A DNA stretch of 64,000 nucleotides from Gammaproteobacteria bacterium (GTDB taxonomy: Bacteria; Pseudomonadota; Gammaproteobacteria; Pseudomonadales; Azotimanducaceae), in contig JAPOVK010000044.1 in assembly GCA_026708185.1 (NCBI GenBank), positions 1 through 64,000 of the forward strand, given 5' to 3'. Below are positions 1 to 9,338 of the stretch, one piece after another. Within the stretch, counting starts at the first letter, position 1, and each line of letters starts with the position of its first letter. The notes under the pieces were generated by a model. That model had not been told where the DNA came from, searched no databases, and worked only from the letters and a program-made list of their open reading frames with translations. Made by a program: the position numbers and the translations under genes.

Positions 1-2316
1 GGCGTGCCGGCCGTCTTCGTGACCGCGCTGGCTGTGCAGCCGGGAGAGTCGGAGGTGGAGATTGCCAGCGATGTGCGCGCAATGCTCGCTGACTACGCGC
101 CGCCGCCCGGGGCGGAGGTGACCATATGGCAAGACAGTTCCGAGCGGGCGTCGACCCGTCTGGACCTTGTCACGGGGACGGGCGCGCTGGGCCTGGTGCT
201 TGTATTCCTTGTCCTTGCGCTGGTGTTCGACTTCCGATTGGCGACGTGGGTCGCGGTCGGTCTGCCGGTGTCGTTCCTGGGTGCGATCCTGATGTTCCCC
301 GTGTTCGATCTCACCTTCAACCTGGCCACGATCTTCGCATTGATCATGATGATCGGAATCGTCGTCGATGACGCTGTCGTGGTGGGAGAGAGCATCGAGA
401 CGGAGCGGGAGCGTGGCTTGACCGGAACGGCGGCGGCCGTCGCCGGGGCGCAGCGCGTGTTCTGGCCGGTGGCGGTTGGCGTTGCTACGACCTTGCTGGC
501 GTTTGCGCCCCTGGCCTTTACCTACGGGGTGTTGGGCCAGTTCTTGAGCGTATTTCCAATCGTGGCCACCTTGGTACTGGCCGTATCGCTGTTGGAGGCT
601 TTCCTGATCTTGCCGTCGCATCTGTCACACGGCGGCGAATGGAGCCGTTGGCCCATGGCCGCCGTGCAGGCGCGGGTCAGGCAGGCGATCGATCAACTCC
701 GCGACCGCATCGCCGTGCCGGCGGTGGCCCTAGCGACCCGCCGCCCGGTCGCTGCGGTGCTGGTGGCGGTTGCACTGGTGGTTGTTAGCGGTGCCTTGCT
801 TGCGGGGGGCGTCGTCCGGTTCGGCGACGTGGAAGCCTTGAGCACCGGAAGGGTCGAGGGGGCGATCACCTATCCCGTGGGAACGCCGCTGGAAGTCACG
901 CGCGTCGGCGCCGACCAGTTGGAGGAGGCGGCCAGACGGACCAACCAGGACCTCCCTGGATCCCCTGTCATGTCTGTCGCCACGGTTGTCGGGCACCACC
1001 CTTCCCGCGGCATTTTCGTGCCGGACGGGCGCAGCGCTACGCACCTCGCCGCGGTCACGCTTCAACTGCGGGCGGAGTCGGAACGGGCGGTCAGTGCCGA
1101 CGAGGTGGCCCGCGCGTGGCGGCGGAATACGGGCGAGATCGTCGGCGCCGACGAGTTCACGTTCGCAACGGCGGACCGGTACGGCGGCAAGGGCTACGAC
1201 CTATCGGTTGCTCTTGTCCACCCGGACAGCGAGGTTCTGGCGCGTGTGACCGAAGACATGGTGGCGGGGCTCAAGGCAACCCCCGGCGTGCTGGACGTCT
1301 TCGACTCCCTGACGCCAGGCCGGCGCCACTTCGACCTGCGCCTGACGCCGGCCGGACAGGCGGCAGGACTGACGGGGGGCACGTTGGCTTCCCAGCTCCG
1401 CGCGCGCTTCTTCGGCGCCGAGGTGCAACGCATCCAGCGCGGCCGTGACGAGGTGAAGGTCATGGTGCGTTACCCGGAGGACCGGCGGCGAAGCATGGCC
1501 GCTCTGGAGGACGAGCGCATCGAACTGCCCGTTGGCGGCGACATGCCCCTGGGGGTGGCGGCCACGGTGGTCGAGACGCGGGAACTCGAGACGCTGATGC
1601 GTATCGACGGCGTCCGCGGCGCGGAAGTGGGCAGCTTCGTGGATCGCGCAGTGACGACGCCGCGCCAACTGCAGATGCACGTCGAGGCCAACCTGCTTCC
1701 GGAGCTTGAGGCGCAGTATCCAGGCCTTGGCCTTGCGTGGATTCAATCGGGGGTGGATGAGGATGCGCAGACGCTGGCGCCGCTCGCCTACACGCTGCCG
1801 GTTGTCCTCCTGGTGATCTACCTGATCATAGCGGTGCAGTTTCGCAGCTATGCCCAGCCGCTGGTCGTGCTGACGGCGATGCCGCTGGCGGCGGCTGGCG
1901 CCGTGCTGGCGCATCTGGTGCTGGGCTACGACATGAACATGACGTCGCTCTTTGGGGTGGTCGCTGTACTCGGGGTGGTGATCAACGACACGCTGCTCCT
2001 CATGGACCGCTGCAATAGCCTGCGAGCGGACACGACGCTACCGGCGATTGCGGCGATCGGCGGTGCTGTGCGTGAACGTTTTCGACCGATCTTCCTGACC
2101 ACGGTGACGACCGTTGGAGGCCTGCTGCCAGTGCTGTATCTGACGTCGGAGGCCACGGTGACCAACTACGTGCCGATGGTGGTCAGCATCATAGGCGGGC
2201 TGGCCGTGGGTAGCGCGGGGATACTGTTCGTGGTGCCTGCCATCCTCTTGCTGGGGGAAGGCGTCCGCGAACGCGCCCGGATGGCGTGGGGGCGGCCGGC
2301 CGACGCCGCGGCCTGA
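1..2316 (+). CDS. RND efflux permease, 5'-truncated by the window edge
   Basis: Inner-membrane proton-driven permease of the HAE1/AcrB type, pumping drugs or other amphiphiles through a tripartite complex. The reading frame is open from base 1, and 771 residues remain of a family that is usually about 1030, so roughly the first quarter lies outside the window. The remaining part shows the first block of transmembrane helices with the proton-relay Asp pair (VVDDAVVVGE, about residues 122-131), a periplasmic porter region (about 280-570), and a second helix block from about residue 590 with the family signature GVVINDTLLLMDR. It is followed after 97 bases by the adaptor gene on the same strand. 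The paired RND at 3580 suggests either a heteromeric pump like MdtBC or two pumps sharing an adaptor. The substrate cannot be told from sequence. Confidence 0.93.
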   Translation, partial: GVPAVFVTALAVQPGESEVEIASDVRAMLADYAPPPGAEVTIWQDSSERASTRLDLVTGTGALGLVLVFLVLALVFDFRLATWVAVGLPVSFLGAILMFPVFDLTFNLATIFALIMMIGIVVDDAVVVGESIETERERGLTGTAAAVAGAQRVFWPVAVGVATTLLAFAPLAFTYGVLGQFLSVFPIVATLVLAVSLLEAFLILPSHLSHGGEWSRWPMAAVQARVRQAIDQLRDRIAVPAVALATRRPVAAVLVAVALVVVSGALLAGGVVRFGDVEALSTGRVEGAITYPVGTPLEVTRVGADQLEEAARRTNQDLPGSPVMSVATVVGHHPSRGIFVPDGRSATHLAAVTLQLRAESERAVSADEVARAWRRNTGEIVGADEFTFATADRYGGKGYDLSVALVHPDSEVLARVTEDMVAGLKATPGVLDVFDSLTPGRRHFDLRLTPAGQAAGLTGGTLASQLRARFFGAEVQRIQRGRDEVKVMVRYPEDRRRSMAALEDERIELPVGGDMPLGVAATVVETRELETLMRIDGVRGAEVGSFVDRAVTTPRQLQMHVEANLLPELEAQYPGLGLAWIQSGVDEDAQTLAPLAYTLPVVLLVIYLIIAVQFRSYAQPLVVLTAMPLAAAGAVLAHLVLGYDMNMTSLFGVVAVLGVVINDTLLLMDRCNSLRADTTLPAIAAIGGAVRERFRPIFLTTVTTVGGLLPVLYLTSEATVTNYVPMVVSIIGGLAVGSAGILFVVPAILLLGEGVRERARMAWGRPADAAA

Positions 2317-2413
2317 TGTCGCCGCCGAGGGCGGGATGGGTACGCCTTCGGCGGCTTCATCCTTAGTCCGGGGCGCGCATGGTCGGAGTCACCGTTGAGA
2401 GATCCGGGCTAGC

Positions 2414-3583
2414 GTGACGGGATTCAGACGTTACCTGGGGTCGATTTCGGTCGCGGTCGTGGGCCTTGCGCTCATGGTCGTGGTTGTCGCGACGGGGCCG
2501 GTCGCCGAGTCGGAGGCGGATACGGTGCAACCGCCGCTGGTGCGCCTCGCCGAGGTCCGACCCGCGCCGCCCCGACTGACCGTGGCGGCGCACGGCGTCG
2601 TGGCGCCGAAGACGGAGAGCCGCTTGGTGTCCGAGATTTCCGGCCGCATCGTGGCGGTTGCGGACTCGATGGTCGCCGGCGGTTTCTTCGAGCGCGGCGA
2701 TGTGCTGCTCCGCATCGACGGCGTCGACTACGAATTGGCGCTGGAACAGGCGCGTGCGCGGCTGTCTTCGGCCAAGAGCGAACTGGCGCGGGCTCGTCGG
2801 GAGTTTGCCCGCCAAGAACGGCTGACGGAGACGGACGCGGGCAGCGAATCGAAGCGCGACGAAGCAGCCAACCGGCAACTGGCGGCCGCAGCGAGCTTGC
2901 GCGAGGCGACGGCTCACGAGAAACGGGCGGAACGGGATCTCGAGAGAACGCACGTCCTCGCCCCGTATGACGGTCGCGTGCGCAGCGAACTGGTGGATCC
3001 GGGCCAGTTCGTGAACCGGGGAGAGACCCTTGCCAACCTCTACTCGGTCGATGTTGCCGAAGTGCGTCTGCCGGTGCACGACGAGGATCTGGCGTTTCTG
3101 CCGGTATCCCTCGACGGTGCGCTGGACCCTGCGGCTCAACTCGACGTGGTGCTGCGGGCCCGGTTCGCCGGTCGCGAGCACGAGTGGCGGGGCCGGATCG
3201 TGCGTACGGAGGGCGAAATCGACCCCGGGACCCGGATGGTCAAGATGATCGCCGAGGTGCAGCGGCCGTACGACCAGCCGGAAGGCAAGCCGCCGCTCAC
3301 CGTGGGCCTTTTCGTCGACGCCGAGATCGAGGGCCGCGAGGTCGGGGATGCGGTGGTAGTCCCGCGCGCAGCGCTTCAGTCGGACAGGCAGGTGCATGTC
3401 ATCGACGCGGACGGTCGGCTCGCCGTGCGGCAGGTGGACGTGTTGCGACTGCTCGGCGAGGAGGCCTACGTCCAAGGTCTGGAGAGCGGTGAAAGGGTGT
3501 CCCTGACGCGGTTGCCCAGCGCGGTCGACGGTTTGCATGTCCGGACGGCGGGCAACGGGGGCACAGCGGAACCGGCACCGTGA
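2414..3583 (+). CDS. RND periplasmic adaptor (HlyD/membrane fusion protein)
   Basis: Periplasmic adaptor linking RND permease to outer-membrane channel, 389 residues. It has an N-terminal membrane anchor (about residues 9-29) without a lipobox cysteine, a first lipoyl half around 65-110, and an alpha-helical hairpin rich in Ala, Arg and Glu (about 112-180). A second lipoyl half follows (HVLAPYDGRV), then beta-barrel and membrane-proximal domains. GTG is the most plausible start. The stop overlaps the GTG start of the next permease by four bases (GTGA), so the two are translationally coupled and the adaptor probably serves that permease first. The gene order permease, adaptor, permease is unusual; adaptor-first is typical. 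No outer-membrane channel gene is seen in the window. Confidence 0.92.
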   Translation: MTGFRRYLGSISVAVVGLALMVVVVATGPVAESEADTVQPPLVRLAEVRPAPPRLTVAAHGVVAPKTESRLVSEISGRIVAVADSMVAGGFFERGDVLLRIDGVDYELALEQARARLSSAKSELARARREFARQERLTETDAGSESKRDEAANRQLAAAASLREATAHEKRAERDLERTHVLAPYDGRVRSELVDPGQFVNRGETLANLYSVDVAEVRLPVHDEDLAFLPVSLDGALDPAAQLDVVLRARFAGREHEWRGRIVRTEGEIDPGTRMVKMIAEVQRPYDQPEGKPPLTVGLFVDAEIEGREVGDAVVVPRAALQSDRQVHVIDADGRLAVRQVDVLRLLGEEAYVQGLESGERVSLTRLPSAVDGLHVRTAGNGGTAEPAP

Positions 3584-6500
3584 AACGCCTGGTCTCCTGG
3601 TTCGCCACGAATCCCGTGGCGACCAATCTCCTGGTGGCGTTCCTGCTTTTTGCAGGCATCGCGTCGTTCGCGCGCATCTCGGTGCAGATCTGGCCGGACC
3701 TCGACGTGCCGATCATCAGCATCGTCGTTCCGTATCTCGGCGCCGCACCCGAGGAGGTCGAGTCGTCCGTTTGCGCGCGCATCGACGAGAAGCTCGAAGG
3801 CATCGAGGGGATCGACCGCATTCGGTCCACCGCGGAGGAGGGGCGGTGCCGGGTGGCGGTCGCCTTGCATTTCGATGCCGACCGGGCCGCCGTGCTGGCC
3901 GACGTCCAGAACCAGGTCAACGCGATCGACACGTTGCCCAAGGAGACGGAGACGCCCGTGGTGAGGCTGCTGTCGTCGAGCGACGTCGTGATCGAGGTGG
4001 CCGTTACGGGTCCGACCGACGAGAGGGCGCTGAAGGAACTGGCGCGTCGCGTGCGCGACGACCTTCTGTACCTGCCGGCGGTCACGCGGGCGTCTGTCGC
4101 GAATGTCCGCCCCTACGAGGTTTCCATCGAAGTCTCCGAGGCGTCGCTGCAGCGGAACCAGCTCACCTTCGATCAGGTGGCGGGCGCCATTCGCGGGAAC
4201 TCCGTCGACCTCCCGGGCGGTGCGATCAAGACGGAACGGGGTGAACTCCTCCTGCGCACGCACGGGCAGGCGGATCGCGGCGAGGAGTTCGGCCGAATCG
4301 AGGTGACCACGCGCGACGACGGCACGCGCGTGCTCCTTAAGGACGTCGCGCGCGTCGTGGACGGCTTCGCGGACACGGGGCAGGAGTTCCGGTTCGATGG
4401 GCGTCCGGCGGCGCTGATACGCGTTTCCCAGGTAGGGAGCCAGGATCTACGGGAGATCTCCGCCGAGGTCAGGCGCCATGTGGCTGAGTCCGCGGCCAAG
4501 TACCCGGAAGGCGTTGAGCTCACCGTGTGGAACGACCAATCGTCGCTGCTCGTAGATCGTCTGTCGACGTTGATCGACAGCGGTCTGCAGGGACTGTTGC
4601 TGGTACTCGTGGTGCTCGCGCTGTTCCTGCGGCCGCACTTGGCGCTCTGGGTTGCGGCGGGCATCCCGATCGCGCTGCTCGGCGCCGTGTTCCTGCTCTT
4701 CTGCTTCGGCGTCTCGATCGACGCGATTTCGCTGATCGGGTTCATCCTGGTTCTTGGGCTCCTGGTCGACGACGCGGTCGTCGTCGGTGAGTCCGCGTAC
4801 GTGGCGCAGCGCGAAGGAGCGGGTCAACTGGCCGGGGCCATCGAGGGCGCCCGGCGCGTATTCGTGCCTGTTACATTCGGGGTCTTGACGACGGTGGCCG
4901 CGTTCATCCCCATGCTCTTCCTGACCGGCGTCGCCGGCCAGTTCATGGCGGCCGTGGCGGCGCCCGTGATCTGCTGCCTGGCGTTTTCGCTGATCGAGTG
5001 CCACGTGATCCTGCCGCTGCACTTGGGGCATCGATCGGACTCGATGCCGCTCGGCGAGTTCGGCATCGCCCTCTTGGCCGTCGCCGTGCTCGCGGCGATC
5101 GTGCTGGCGGCGACTCCGCGCGATGCGATAGGCCTGATGGCCGGCGTTACATGCCTAGTCGTGGCCGCACACATGAGCGGTGCGCTGGGTTGGCTGGGGG
5201 CGGCGTTCGCCCGTGTTCAGGTGCGTTTCGAACGGGGACTTGAGGCCTTCATCCAAGGCACCTTCCGGCGCCTGGTCCGGCAGGCGCTGGATAAGCGTGC
5301 GCTGACCGTCACGTCCGGGGTCGTTGCGTTCGGACTTGCCGTCGCGACCGTGGTCGGCGGCCATTTGCCGTTCTCCTTCCTGATCTCGGACCAGGGCGAC
5401 AGGATCGTGGCCAAGCTGACCATGCCCTTCGGCGCGCCGCGGCACGACACCGATCAGGCGCTGGCGCGATTGGCCGCGGCGGCCCGGGGTTTGCAGGCCG
5501 AACTCGCGGGGGAATACGGGGCGCCCATCATCATGCATATAGCCGAGTCGCACGGCTCGCATCTGCCGGGTGGGTCGGGCGACGGGGACATGGCGCCCAC
5601 CGGGAGCCACCTGGGCGAGATCTACCTGCAGTTGTCGCCATCGGAGGAACGCGAGATTGCGACCGTTGAGGTGGCAGACGCCTGGCGCACCGCGGCGGGG
5701 CCGATCGACGGGGCCGAGCAGCTTGTCTTCGTCACCGATTTCAGGCAGGTGGCCCCGGACATCGATATCCGGCTGTTCGGGAACAGCGTGGACGACCTAG
5801 CCGCCGCGTCGGCCGCCGTCGAGGCCGAACTGGTCAGCTACCCGGGCGTCCGCGAGGTTGCCGTCTCGTTCATGGAAGGGAAGGAGGAGCTCTCACTCTC
5901 GCTTACCGACACCGGTGCCGCGCTTGGACTCACCCTCGCCGACGTGGGAAGGCAAGTCAGGCAGGCCTTCTACGGCGAGGAGGCGCAACGCGTCCAGCGT
6001 GGCGAGGACGACCTGCGCGTCATGGTTCGCTACCCTGCGGTCGCGCGGCGTTCACTTGAGTCCCTGCAGTCACTCCATGTGCGCACGCCCGCGGGCACGT
6101 ACGTGCCGTTTCGCACAGTGGCCGAAGCGGAGTGGGGGCGAGGCACACAGTTGATCGAGCGCGTCGACGGCGTACGCTCCATCAACGTGACCGGCAAGGT
6201 CGACCTGGATCAGACATCCGGGAACGCAGTGCTGGCCGCGATGGGACCGTTCTTGGACGCGACGGTCAGCGCTAGTCCCGGACTTGGCTACGAGATCGAG
6301 AGCAACCGGGCGGTAAGGGAAACGGTGGCAAACGCCGCGCCGCTGTTCCTGGCGGCGCTCGGCGCCATCTACGCGCTCCTCGCGATTCCGCTGCGCTCGT
6401 ACCATCAGCCTCTCATCGTCATGGCGGTGCTGCCGTTTTGCTTCGTGGGTGCGGTTTTGGGACACCTCGTAACAATGATCCCCGGAATCGTGCTCGGCTT

Positions 6501-8145
6501 CTCCATGCCCTCCGCGTTCGGGCTTTTGGCAGCGGCTGGCGTGGCAATCAACGCCTCCTTGGTGCTGCTACACGGCGTGCAGCGCTTCCGCGCGGATGGA
6601 GATGACGTTGAAACCGCTCTGGAGAATGCCGCGGCTTTGCGATGCCGGCCGATTCTGATCACCACCGTGACGTCATTCGTCGGCCTCATGCCGTTGATGT
6701 TGACCCGCAGCCCCAGTGCGGCGCCGATGGTTCCGATGGTGGTTTCGCTGGCTTTCGGTGTCGTGGTGTCGTCTGTTGCAGCCCTAGTCTTCGTACCAGC
6801 CCTCTGGCTCGTCCTGCACCGGATCGGAATCGGCACGCAGCGCACGGCGACGAGTCTCGGCGACCTCGTCGGCAGAGCGCCGCGGGTGGCTCAGTGGCTC
6901 GCGCGCTACCCATTCCTTCAGGACAGCCTGCAGAGCCGCGAGTTCACGGACCTCTTGATCGAGGACGACGAGGGACTCGATCCCGAGACCGCACGCATCG
7001 CCCGTACCGGCCTGGTCCGGCTCTACTACCGCCGCGAGTTCGACCAGCAGGCGATGCGGGAGCAGCTATCCGCGATCGCCGAGAAGGCACCTTCTACCGA
7101 CGGTCTCGTCGTGGAGATTCGGAACTGGGCACAGCAGCGCGCGTTCCAGCTTGGCGCGCACATGCTGCGCGGCGCGGTGGAACCCCTGGAGGCGGCGCGG
7201 CCGTTCTCGGACATCCTCGACACCTGCCTGGTCCAGGTGCTGGCCGCAGTCCGGCGGGATTGCGCTGCCGAGCATGGTCCGGTGCGCGATGGACGGTTGG
7301 CCTTGGTGGCCTTGGACGCACACGGACGGCGAGAGTTTTCCATCGGGGGCGCGCTGCGCGTACTGCTCCTGTACGACTGCACCGAGGCGACAGCGACTTC
7401 GGTTGACCCGCAGTCGTGGCACACGTCGTTGCTGCAGCGCTTCGTGCGCGCATTCGGCGAGTTGTCGCCGGGCGCCGTGTTGTACAAACCGTCCCCGCCG
7501 TGGCATTGGGAAGGGCACTCCGATGCGGCGTGCTCCCTGCAAGCGTTCGAGGAGCACGTCGCGGCTGCGCCAATCGCCGATCTGCGCACCCTGGTGCATG
7601 CCCGAGTCGTGTTCGCCGACGGCGATCTCGGCGAGCGCTTCGAAGCGGTTCGTCAAGCGGCTCTTGGCCGTGGGCGGCGGTTCGACGCGCTGAGCGCGTC
7701 CCTTTCGGCGCTGCGCCCGCAGCGAGTCGAGGGGCCGTGGGACGTCGTGGGAGCGCCCGGCGGCCTCACCGACATCGAGCTTCTCGTCGAGCATCTGCGC
7801 TTGGTCGCCGCCGGAGCATCTGGGGTACCCATCACGGGCGCTGACGGGCTGGTGGAGACCTTGGAGGCAGGGGCGCGGAATGGCCTCATCGATGCGACGG
7901 TTGCAGCCGAGCTAGCGAGCGCCGCAAGGCTTTGGCAGAACTTCGACGGTTTCATGCGCATGGCGTCGGTCGACCAGGATCCCACCCGTCTTTCGCCTGA
8001 GGAGCAGTCGACGTTAGCGCAAGCCTGCGACGGCACCGCATTCGCTGACTTGGCGTCATCGCTTGCCGCAACCCGTGAAAGCAGCGCAGCACACATCGAT
8101 GCGTGGTTTTCGACACACATCCGTCGCGCCGAAGTGAACGCATAG
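3580..8145 (+). CDS. RND efflux permease fused to a degenerate GlnE-like domain
   Basis: A 1521-residue protein. Residues 1 to about 1085 form a complete RND permease: N-terminal helix, porter domains, and the proton-relay Asp397-Asp398 in LLVDDAVVVGES. The extra about 440 residues read like the C-terminal half of glutamine synthetase adenylyltransferase (GlnE). A helical lead-in with LVRLYYRREF (from about 1144) corresponds to the GlnE LRRFRRRE-type stretch. Residues 1246-1265 match the nucleotidyltransferase core as DAHGRREFSIGGALR then LLLY, and 1387-1404 (WDVVGAPGGLTDIELLVE) match GlnE's GPGGLVDIEFLVQ. The rest is a helical bundle. The catalytic S-D-x-D of GlnE is replaced by G-A-L-R at 1257-1260, so transferase activity is unlikely. 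The tail lies after the last helix and should be cytoplasmic. A regulatory or binding role is inferred. The frame is continuous, so this is not two genes. Confidence 0.88.
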   Translation: MKRLVSWFATNPVATNLLVAFLLFAGIASFARISVQIWPDLDVPIISIVVPYLGAAPEEVESSVCARIDEKLEGIEGIDRIRSTAEEGRCRVAVALHFDADRAAVLADVQNQVNAIDTLPKETETPVVRLLSSSDVVIEVAVTGPTDERALKELARRVRDDLLYLPAVTRASVANVRPYEVSIEVSEASLQRNQLTFDQVAGAIRGNSVDLPGGAIKTERGELLLRTHGQADRGEEFGRIEVTTRDDGTRVLLKDVARVVDGFADTGQEFRFDGRPAALIRVSQVGSQDLREISAEVRRHVAESAAKYPEGVELTVWNDQSSLLVDRLSTLIDSGLQGLLLVLVVLALFLRPHLALWVAAGIPIALLGAVFLLFCFGVSIDAISLIGFILVLGLLVDDAVVVGESAYVAQREGAGQLAGAIEGARRVFVPVTFGVLTTVAAFIPMLFLTGVAGQFMAAVAAPVICCLAFSLIECHVILPLHLGHRSDSMPLGEFGIALLAVAVLAAIVLAATPRDAIGLMAGVTCLVVAAHMSGALGWLGAAFARVQVRFERGLEAFIQGTFRRLVRQALDKRALTVTSGVVAFGLAVATVVGGHLPFSFLISDQGDRIVAKLTMPFGAPRHDTDQALARLAAAARGLQAELAGEYGAPIIMHIAESHGSHLPGGSGDGDMAPTGSHLGEIYLQLSPSEEREIATVEVADAWRTAAGPIDGAEQLVFVTDFRQVAPDIDIRLFGNSVDDLAAASAAVEAELVSYPGVREVAVSFMEGKEELSLSLTDTGAALGLTLADVGRQVRQAFYGEEAQRVQRGEDDLRVMVRYPAVARRSLESLQSLHVRTPAGTYVPFRTVAEAEWGRGTQLIERVDGVRSINVTGKVDLDQTSGNAVLAAMGPFLDATVSASPGLGYEIESNRAVRETVANAAPLFLAALGAIYALLAIPLRSYHQPLIVMAVLPFCFVGAVLGHLVTMIPGIVLGFSMPSAFGLLAAAGVAINASLVLLHGVQRFRADGDDVETALENAAALRCRPILITTVTSFVGLMPLMLTRSPSAAPMVPMVVSLAFGVVVSSVAALVFVPALWLVLHRIGIGTQRTATSLGDLVGRAPRVAQWLARYPFLQDSLQSREFTDLLIEDDEGLDPETARIARTGLVRLYYRREFDQQAMREQLSAIAEKAPSTDGLVVEIRNWAQQRAFQLGAHMLRGAVEPLEAARPFSDILDTCLVQVLAAVRRDCAAEHGPVRDGRLALVALDAHGRREFSIGGALRVLLLYDCTEATATSVDPQSWHTSLLQRFVRAFGELSPGAVLYKPSPPWHWEGHSDAACSLQAFEEHVAAAPIADLRTLVHARVVFADGDLGERFEAVRQAALGRGRRFDALSASLSALRPQRVEGPWDVVGAPGGLTDIELLVEHLRLVAAGASGVPITGADGLVETLEAGARNGLIDATVAAELASAARLWQNFDGFMRMASVDQDPTRLSPEEQSTLAQACDGTAFADLASSLAATRESSAAHIDAWFSTHIRRAEVNA

Positions 8146-8209
8146 GCCACGGCCGCACGTTGCGGCGCCTCTGCCGTAAGCTTGGTGCATCGACACGACG
8201 GGATTGGCC

Positions 8210-9274
8210 ATGCAGTTTTGGACTTCGACGGTGGCGGCACCGACGCGTAGCGCGGCTTTCGCCAAGCAGGCGGAAGCAGAAGGTTGGGACGGGATGCTGG
8301 TGGTCGACTCGCAGAACCTGTCCGGCGACCCCTACGTGTGCTTGGGTCAGGCGGCAACTGCGAGCGAACGACTAGGTCTCGCCACGTCGGTCACCAACCC
8401 GGTCACGCGGCATCCGGCCGTCACCGCGAGTTCCGCACTCACGCTTCAACGGCTGTCCGGCGGTCGCATGGTGCTCGGGATCGGACGCGGCGACAGCGCC
8501 CTGGCCCACCTCGGCCGGGCGCCTGCGCGTCTAGGCTGGTTCGAGGCCTACTTGGCGAGCTTGCAGGCATATCTTCGCGGCGAGGAGGTCAGTTTCGAGG
8601 ATGCCCAGATCCCCGCCGAAGCGGCACCGCCGGCCGAGAAGCTCGGACTCGCCCACGGCCCGCCGAACAGTGCGATCCAGTGGATCGGCGATGGACCGAA
8701 GGTCCCGGTCGAAGTCGCCGCGACCGGGCCCAAGGTCATCGGCATCGCGGCGCGCCAGGCCGAGCGCGTCATGCTGGCGGTGGGGACCGATCCAGCGCGG
8801 GTCGCCTGGGGCATCGACACGGCCAAGGCAGCCGCCGGGGCTGCGGGCCGGGATCCGGAGTCGCTCCGCTTCGGCGCGTACGTGAACATCGTCTGCCATG
8901 ACGACGTGGCGACCGGCCGTGAACTGGGCCGCGCAACCACGGGCCTCTTCGCACGCTTCTCCGTGATGTACGGCGAGGTTTCAGGGCCCGCCGATGAAGA
9001 GCAGCGGGAGGTGTTCAAGAACCTGCATGATCGCTACGACATGACCGCTCACGGTCGGCAAGGCGGCCAGCAGACCACGGCGCTCACCGACGATTTCATT
9101 GACGGCTACGCCATCGTCGGCGATCCGGACCACTGCGCGGCGAAGCTCCGGGCGCTCCTCGACTTAGGCCTCGACAAGTTCGCCGTCATGGGACCGAATT
9201 TCGCGGCGAACTCGCCCGAGGCACAGGTCGCCGCAAAGCGGTTCTCGCACGAGGTGCTGCCCAGGCTGCGTTGA
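8210..9274 (+). CDS. LLM-class flavin-dependent oxidoreductase
   Basis: Luciferase-like monooxygenase superfamily protein of 354 residues, a TIM-barrel enzyme using FMN or F420. It shows a typical N-terminal beta-strand with several conserved landmarks: GWDGMLVVDSQNLSGDPYV, LGLATSVTNPVTRHPAV, and the family block LSGGRMVLGIGRGDSA. The C-terminal part has IVGDPDHCAAKLRALLDLGLDKF. The overall pattern is closest to F420-dependent methylene-H4MPT reductase-like members, but cofactor choice cannot be settled by eye. An ATG at 8210 is preferred over a TTG two codons upstream. It starts 64 bases after the efflux operon on the same strand and could be read through from it. The substrate is unknown. 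Confidence 0.88.
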   Translation: MQFWTSTVAAPTRSAAFAKQAEAEGWDGMLVVDSQNLSGDPYVCLGQAATASERLGLATSVTNPVTRHPAVTASSALTLQRLSGGRMVLGIGRGDSALAHLGRAPARLGWFEAYLASLQAYLRGEEVSFEDAQIPAEAAPPAEKLGLAHGPPNSAIQWIGDGPKVPVEVAATGPKVIGIAARQAERVMLAVGTDPARVAWGIDTAKAAAGAAGRDPESLRFGAYVNIVCHDDVATGRELGRATTGLFARFSVMYGEVSGPADEEQREVFKNLHDRYDMTAHGRQGGQQTTALTDDFIDGYAIVGDPDHCAAKLRALLDLGLDKFAVMGPNFAANSPEAQVAAKRFSHEVLPRLR

Positions 9275-9338
9275 TCGGTACGGCGCGTAAGGCTGAGGAA
9301 GCGCGGACGTCGCCGTACGCATCTCCTTCGGGCCACAG

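Noticed and set aside
7012-8145. Functional GlnE gene fused by loss of a stop
   Set aside because: Only one half of GlnE is represented, and its catalytic S-D-x-D is absent, so a recent accidental fusion of an active enzyme is unlikely.
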